Source: G963674665 sp964609625 (GTDB lineage: Bacteria > Desulfobacterota > Desulfovibrionia > Desulfovibrionales > Desulfovibrionaceae). From it: a stretch of 7,428 nucleotides of DNA. The position numbers and the translations under genes were made by a program. Position 1 is the first letter of the stretch, and every line of letters begins with the position of its first letter. This document shows, piece after piece, positions 7,028-7,428 of this stretch. The notes beneath the pieces were generated by a model. The model was given only the letters and a program-made list of their open reading frames with translations, was not told where the DNA came from and did not search any database. The stretch is taken from positions 1 through 7,428 of the forward strand of contig CAZSRS010000086.1 in the NCBI GenBank assembly GCA_964609625.1, given 5' to 3'.

Positions 7028-7205
7028 GGCCACCTCCAGCCGCAATCCATTGCTGGAGCACAAGAATTAAAATCACAAGACGCTCAACGCCGACAGGATG
7101 ATTGACAACACCGGCGTAGTGGGCTATATATAGGAAGTACTTTTTAACTTTTTCTTGGGCCGCGCTCTCCGGGCGAGGGGGCGCGGCCATATGCATTTGG
7201 TTCAT
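7017..7205 (-). CDS. Small hypothetical protein, translationally coupled to the primase gene
   Basis: A 62-residue protein from ATG 7205, chosen because AAGGAGG ends five bases upstream. Its last 11 bases overlap the primase start, and the primase ribosome binding site lies inside its Gly-rich end (IAAGGGHGY), which suggests coupled translation. The middle is basic and aromatic (VKKYFLYIAHY) and is followed by a hydrophobic stretch (LVILILVLQQW) of about 11 residues, short for a membrane helix and more likely an amphipathic or core helix. I recognise no family. It could be a small DNA-binding or primase accessory protein, or a leader whose main role is coupling. The A-rich middle differs from the neighbouring GC-rich genes. 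Confidence 0.55.
   Translation of the reverse strand: MNQMHMAAPPRPESAAQEKVKKYFLYIAHYAGVVNHPVGVERLVILILVLQQWIAAGGGHGY
7032..7037 (-). promoter_or_regulatory. Ribosome binding site of the primase gene
   Basis: GGAGGT on the minus strand lies four bases before ATG 7027. It decides the start against the upstream in-frame ATG at 7063 and lies inside the 3' end of the small upstream gene. Confidence 0.75.
7158..7188. repeat. GC-rich inverted repeat inside the small gene
   Basis: GGCCGCGC (7158-7165) pairs perfectly with GCGCGGCC (7181-7188). In a plus-strand RNA the stem could extend to 12 pairs using two G-U pairs (7166-7169 with 7177-7180), leaving a 7-base loop. No T tract follows on either strand, so it is not a standard terminator. 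It sits about 17 bases into the coding region of the small minus-strand gene and could slow its translation. It may be only a composition effect. Confidence 0.4.
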
Positions 7206-7210
7206 GGCTG

Positions 7211-7217
7211 CCTCCTT
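7211..7217 (-). promoter_or_regulatory. Strong ribosome binding site of the small gene, overlapping the upstream stop codon
   Basis: AAGGAGG on the minus strand ends five bases before ATG 7205. Its first A is the last base of the TGA that ends the upstream helix-turn-helix frame (TGAAGGAGG). This tight junction supports both frames as parts of one operon. Confidence 0.7.
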
Positions 7218-7384
7218 CAAACCAATCGCTCGGGGCCAAGGCCACGACTGTCGAGATTTGCCAAGCTCTTTGCGCATCCAGGCAGGCCAAGGCGATCTGC
7301 AAGGGCATCAAACTTTGATCGAATGATGTACGGGGGCAGCAGGGGCTCAAGCTCCTCAGCCGGGATTCCGTATTTTGTAAGCGA
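7217..7384 (-). CDS. Short AlpA/excisionase-like helix-turn-helix frame, start codon not identified
   Basis: A 55-codon open frame ends at TGA 7219-7217. It reads like the N-terminal part of small phage regulators or excisionases: LTKYGIP, LLPPYIIRSKFDALADRLGLP and KSLANLDSRGLGPER, where the second stretch would hold the helix-turn-helix. The frame opens after TGA 7387-7385 and contains no ATG, GTG or TTG; only CTG codons are available. The upstream minus-strand frame with GTG at 7388-7386 stays open to the window edge, and removing one base from the T run at 7373-7376 (plus strand) would join it to this frame. The gene may therefore be frame-shifted, start at a rare codon, or be a remnant. 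It also stops right after GPERLV, where relatives usually continue into a wing strand. A regulatory role on this operon is inferred. Confidence 0.5.
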   Translation of the reverse strand, partial: SLTKYGIPAEELEPLLPPYIIRSKFDALADRLGLPGCAKSLANLDSRGLGPERLV

Positions 7385-7428
7385 TCACGGGGTCTAGACT
7401 TTCTCTAAATAGTGCACATTTTTTGTCT

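Noticed and set aside
7155..7397. An 80-codon plus-strand frame at the right edge
   Set aside because: It begins at TTG without a Shine-Dalgarno and is opposite two minus-strand frames that have far better protein-like sequence and ribosome binding sites.
7399..7428. Promoter-like TATTTA on the minus strand upstream of the operon
   Set aside because: No convincing -35 box at proper spacing is visible and the window ends too soon to judge.

Overview
The window looks like part of a prophage or related mobile element in a moderately GC-rich Gram-negative bacterium. By eye the flavour is Desulfovibrio-like, but that host guess is weak. The evidence for a mobile element is a very large phage-type polyvalent protein facing a phage/plasmid-type primase-helicase, with repeat-rich DNA between them and small regulator-like genes at the right edge. 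No tRNA, rRNA, CRISPR array, transposase or integrase is visible.

Left part (1-4103, + strand): the C-terminal portion of a large polyvalent protein (LPP). Such proteins are thought to enter the recipient with phage or conjugative DNA and to carry anti-host or protective enzymes. Visible modules in order are a conserved LPP-associated region, an ADP-ribosyltransferase-like domain, a zincin metallopeptidase (HEQGH), a BECR-fold nuclease-like domain, a second ADP-ribosyltransferase-like domain and a helical LPP-associated domain. Copies of a GD[IL][RL]F motif sit near three module borders. The gene looks damaged or rearranged at both ends. At about position 36 the reading frame appears to shift. 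After about 3960 the protein-like sequence gives way to a low-complexity open tail.

Middle (about 3963-4465): little or no real coding. It holds two families of short repeats. TTCACC hexamers lie at 3990-4050, and nine copies of CTCCACT/AGTGGAG lie at 4209-4459, mostly paired at 9-bp spacing and in both orientations. They flank an AT-rich core with a GC-rich palindrome. Next to a replicative primase-helicase, this is a plausible replication origin or primase/replication-protein binding region.

Right part (4466-7384, - strand): a compact operon read leftward. It starts with a short AlpA/excisionase-like helix-turn-helix reading frame that lacks an obvious start codon. A 62-residue small protein with a strong ribosome binding site follows. 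Last is an 853-residue primase-helicase: an archaeo-eukaryotic-type primase (AEP) catalytic domain, a Cys-containing region resembling the Fe-S domain of the large primase subunit PriL, a D5 N-terminal region, an SF3 helicase and a C-terminal winged helix. The genes are packed stop-to-Shine-Dalgarno or overlapping, which suggests translational coupling. A likely reading is that the small proteins regulate or accompany the primase-helicase, which starts replication at the repeats just past its own 3' end, while the LPP is the anti-host cargo of the same or a neighbouring element.
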